Below, in pieces: positions 13,974-15,395 of a DNA stretch of 15,395 nt. This DNA is from Candidatus Krumholzibacteriia bacterium (GTDB taxonomy: Bacteria > Krumholzibacteriota > Krumholzibacteriia > LZORAL124-64-63). A program made the translations under genes and the position numbers. Under the pieces are notes generated by a model. The model saw nothing but the letters and a program-made list of their open reading frames with translations, had not been told where the DNA came from and ran no database searches. The stretch's first letter is position 1. Each line of letters opens with the position of its first letter. The stretch spans positions 1 through 15,395 of the forward strand of contig DAOVTU010000011.1 of the NCBI GenBank assembly GCA_030632925.1. Direction: 5' to 3'.

Positions 13974-14936
13974 TCAGGGCTTGTCGCAAGCAAACACCCG
14001 CACCCAGTCGTCCTTGATGCTCACTTCAAAGGCGGCTGGGTTTTCCTTGACCAGATCCTCTATCTTATTGGTGCCACGATCGTATGCATATTCCCGATCC
14101 TCATCATCGTGATGAATCCACAGGCCCAGGGACCGGTAGGGGCCGGTGATGGCCCAACGCATCATGGGCTGATCGTTGTTGCTGTTGCCGGCGGCAAAAA
14201 CAGGCTGCTTGCCGATGCGGGTCTGGATGGCAGCGGGTTTGTTCTCGTGGCCGTTGTAGTTCTGCACGTCACCGCGCACCAGCACTCCCTGTCCGTCGAC
14301 CTCGTGGTACACCGGCTGGGTCCAGCTGCCGATCACGTGTCCGGGCGGGATGCCGAGCACTTCTTCGGTGTAGGAGCGCACGAAACCCTGGGCGGCACCA
14401 GTGACGATCCAGACCTGAAAATCATGTTGCGCCAACAGGGCCTGCAGTTCGAGCATGCCCAGATAATACAGCTCCGTATGGCGCACGCCATAGCGAGAGT
14501 GGCGTTCGCGTTCGAGCCAGGCTCGCGCCGAGTCGCGGTAGGCAAACACCGGCATGCCGGCGAAGGCGGCGTTCATTTCCACATAGGATTTGCCCATGCC
14601 ATACTCGTGCAGGGCATCGCGGTCGTCGGCGATCCAGGCCTTGAAGGGCATGGCTTCACCATCAATTTTGCCTTCGGCGGCAAGGCTGCCGATGAGCGAA
14701 GCCTGGAATTCGGCCGAGGCGAACCCGGGCCGTTCGCACCAACTGGTGCCGTCGTTGTCGAAGACGGCCACCCGGTCACGCACCGGGATGAAATCTTCAT
14801 TTTCACTGTCTGTGATGCTGTTGACCCAGTCCAGGATGGCGTCCTTGGTCGCGCCTTCGCGCCAAGAGGGCAACGGGTCAGCACAGGCGGTGGCGGTCAT
14901 CATCAGCAACAGGCAGAGCGTGGTCAGGGTGCGCAT
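13974..14936 (-). CDS. Periplasmic HAD-superfamily phosphatase
   Basis: The 320-residue protein starts with a Sec signal peptide (MRTLTTLCLLLMMTATACA|DP). ATAC fits the lipobox pattern poorly, so SPase I cleavage after ACA is more likely. HAD motifs are all visible: motif I VAVFDNDGTSW (nucleophile Asp60, acid Asp62), motif II WIVTGA (Thr179), the motif III lysine in HENKPAAI (Lys233) and motif IV AAGNSNNDQPM (Asp255, with Asn251/253/254). A cap domain fits between motifs I and II (about 70-172). The pattern is that of phosphoserine-phosphatase-like acid phosphatases, so it probably dephosphorylates small organic phosphates in the periplasm. ATG 14936 is preferred over 14993, which lies in the terminator and gives no signal peptide. 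A modest AAGGA stands nine bases upstream. It ends one base from the convergent lipoprotein gene. Confidence 0.86.
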   Translation of the reverse strand: MRTLTTLCLLLMMTATACADPLPSWREGATKDAILDWVNSITDSENEDFIPVRDRVAVFDNDGTSWCERPGFASAEFQASLIGSLAAEGKIDGEAMPFKAWIADDRDALHEYGMGKSYVEMNAAFAGMPVFAYRDSARAWLERERHSRYGVRHTELYYLGMLELQALLAQHDFQVWIVTGAAQGFVRSYTEEVLGIPPGHVIGSWTQPVYHEVDGQGVLVRGDVQNYNGHENKPAAIQTRIGKQPVFAAGNSNNDQPMMRWAITGPYRSLGLWIHHDDEDREYAYDRGTNKIEDLVKENPAAFEVSIKDDWVRVFACDKP

Positions 14937-14960
14937 GATTCGTTTTCCTTGGCATAAAGT

Positions 14961-14991
14961 AAAAAGGCCCGGCGGTGTGATCCGCCGGGCC
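14961..14991 (-). terminator. Intrinsic terminator after the lamin-tail gene
   Basis: A perfect 10-bp stem GGCCCGGCGG (14966-14975) / CCGCCGGGCC (14982-14991) with a TGTGAT loop is followed on the minus strand by TTTTT (14965-14961). It lies 26 bp after the stop of the lamin-tail-domain gene. It also lies only 24 bp upstream of the start codon of the HAD phosphatase on the same strand. Confidence 0.9.
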
Positions 14992-15017
14992 ATGTTATCG
15001 CCAATTATCTGTGAGCG

Positions 15018-15395
15018 CTAGGGAGCACTGAAAGTTTGATTGACGTTGACGTTGCCACTGGTTTTGCCCAGCGGGTTTTGCCAGGTGAAATCGCTGTAGG
15101 AGCTGCCGGTGCCGCCCAGCTGCAGCGAGTTGTTTTTATTGCCTGAAGACGACTCGCTGACACCGACATCGGTCGATGTCAGGCCTGCGGCCGGACCACC
15201 GGTGGCGGTGAAGCTGCCCTCGTAACTGATGAATTGCACCACGGTGCCGGTGTCGTCCACCAGGGCGATGCCGTCCGGGGCGCCGTTTTGTAAGCCCTTG
15301 GTCCTGATGTACTTGGTACCAAAGCCGCCCTGTTGGTCGGAAAGGGTCCCAGACAGGCTCCAGGTCTTGTACGTGTCGCCGCCGTTGCCGTTGTA
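15018..15395 (-). CDS. Lamin-tail-domain (LTD) secreted protein, C-terminal part only
   Basis: The frame is open to the right edge of the window, giving 125 residues of the C-terminus. The GTG at 15260 is internal. The visible sequence is a good match to the bacterial lamin tail domain found in extracellular nucleases and surface proteins: YNGNGGDTYKTWSLSG, GFGTKYIRTKGLQNGAPDGI, ALVDDTGTVVQFISYEGSF, then GPAAGLTSTDVGVSE, NSLQLGGTGSSYSDFTWQNP, ending GNVNVNQTFSAP. LTDs are immunoglobulin-like beta folds thought to bind or anchor. The protein stops right after the domain, with no sorting domain, so any catalytic region must lie upstream, outside the window, or the protein may be an LTD alone. 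A strong terminator follows. Confidence 0.82.
   Translation of the reverse strand, partial: YNGNGGDTYKTWSLSGTLSDQQGGFGTKYIRTKGLQNGAPDGIALVDDTGTVVQFISYEGSFTATGGPAAGLTSTDVGVSESSSGNKNNSLQLGGTGSSYSDFTWQNPLGKTSGNVNVNQTFSAP

Overview
The window is a GC-rich chromosomal stretch of a Gram-negative bacterium. It carries secreted and periplasmic proteins with Sec signal peptides, a lipobox protein, and a 1003-residue surface protein ending in an 'NYPNPFNPTT' FlgD-like/type IX-type sorting domain. That tail, the tricorn-type peptidase, the PAS protein with a paired-CxxC tail and the lamin-tail-domain protein suggest an uncultured high-GC relative of the FCB group (for example Krumholzibacteriota/Eisenbacteria-like lineages). 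This is inference: there is no rRNA or other phylogenetic marker here. No tRNA, rRNA, CRISPR array, transposase or prophage gene was seen.

Layout. (1) 1-1192 (+): 3' part of a polytopic membrane protein, probably a GT-C-type glycosyltransferase, open at the left edge. (2) 3957-1156 (-): a probable three-gene operon of GNAT acetyltransferase, YfcC-family transporter and class I methyltransferase. The last two overlap by one base (TAATG), and the methyltransferase tail overlaps the convergent membrane protein by 37 bp. (3) 4223-4894 (+): a PAS-domain protein with a C-terminal CxxC...CxxC module, preceded by three 11-bp tandem repeats, the last of which contains the ribosome binding site. (4) 5018-8311 (+): an exported tricorn-like S41 protease, with a terminator-like hairpin just before its ribosome binding site and a strong intrinsic terminator after it. 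(5) 8445-9969 (+): a less GC-rich cluster of small genes: a SpoIIAA/STAS-like protein, a secreted alpha/beta hydrolase and a secreted protein broken by a -1 frameshift. (6) 13040-10029 (-): the large sorting-domain surface protein, with a terminator shared by the convergent cluster. (7) 13041-13573: a 533-bp non-coding divergent spacer with inverted repeats and a candidate promoter. (8) 13574-13972 (+): a small lipoprotein, ending 1 bp from a convergent periplasmic HAD phosphatase (14936-13974, -). (9) 15395-15018 (-): the C-terminal 125 residues of a lamin-tail-domain protein, followed by a perfect intrinsic terminator.

How it fits together. The window looks like housekeeping plus cell-envelope content rather than one defined system. 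The recurring theme is export: protease, hydrolase, phosphatase, lipoprotein, sorted surface protein and lamin-tail protein all carry, or are expected to carry, export signals. I did not find a convincing new defence or biosynthetic system. The items most worth a second look are the PAS/CxxC protein with its repeat-encoded ribosome binding site, the tricorn homologue whose residue before the catalytic His is Gly, the leader hairpins at 4971-5003 and 14961-14991, the amidotransferase-like fold in the surface protein, and the single-base frameshift at about 9799.
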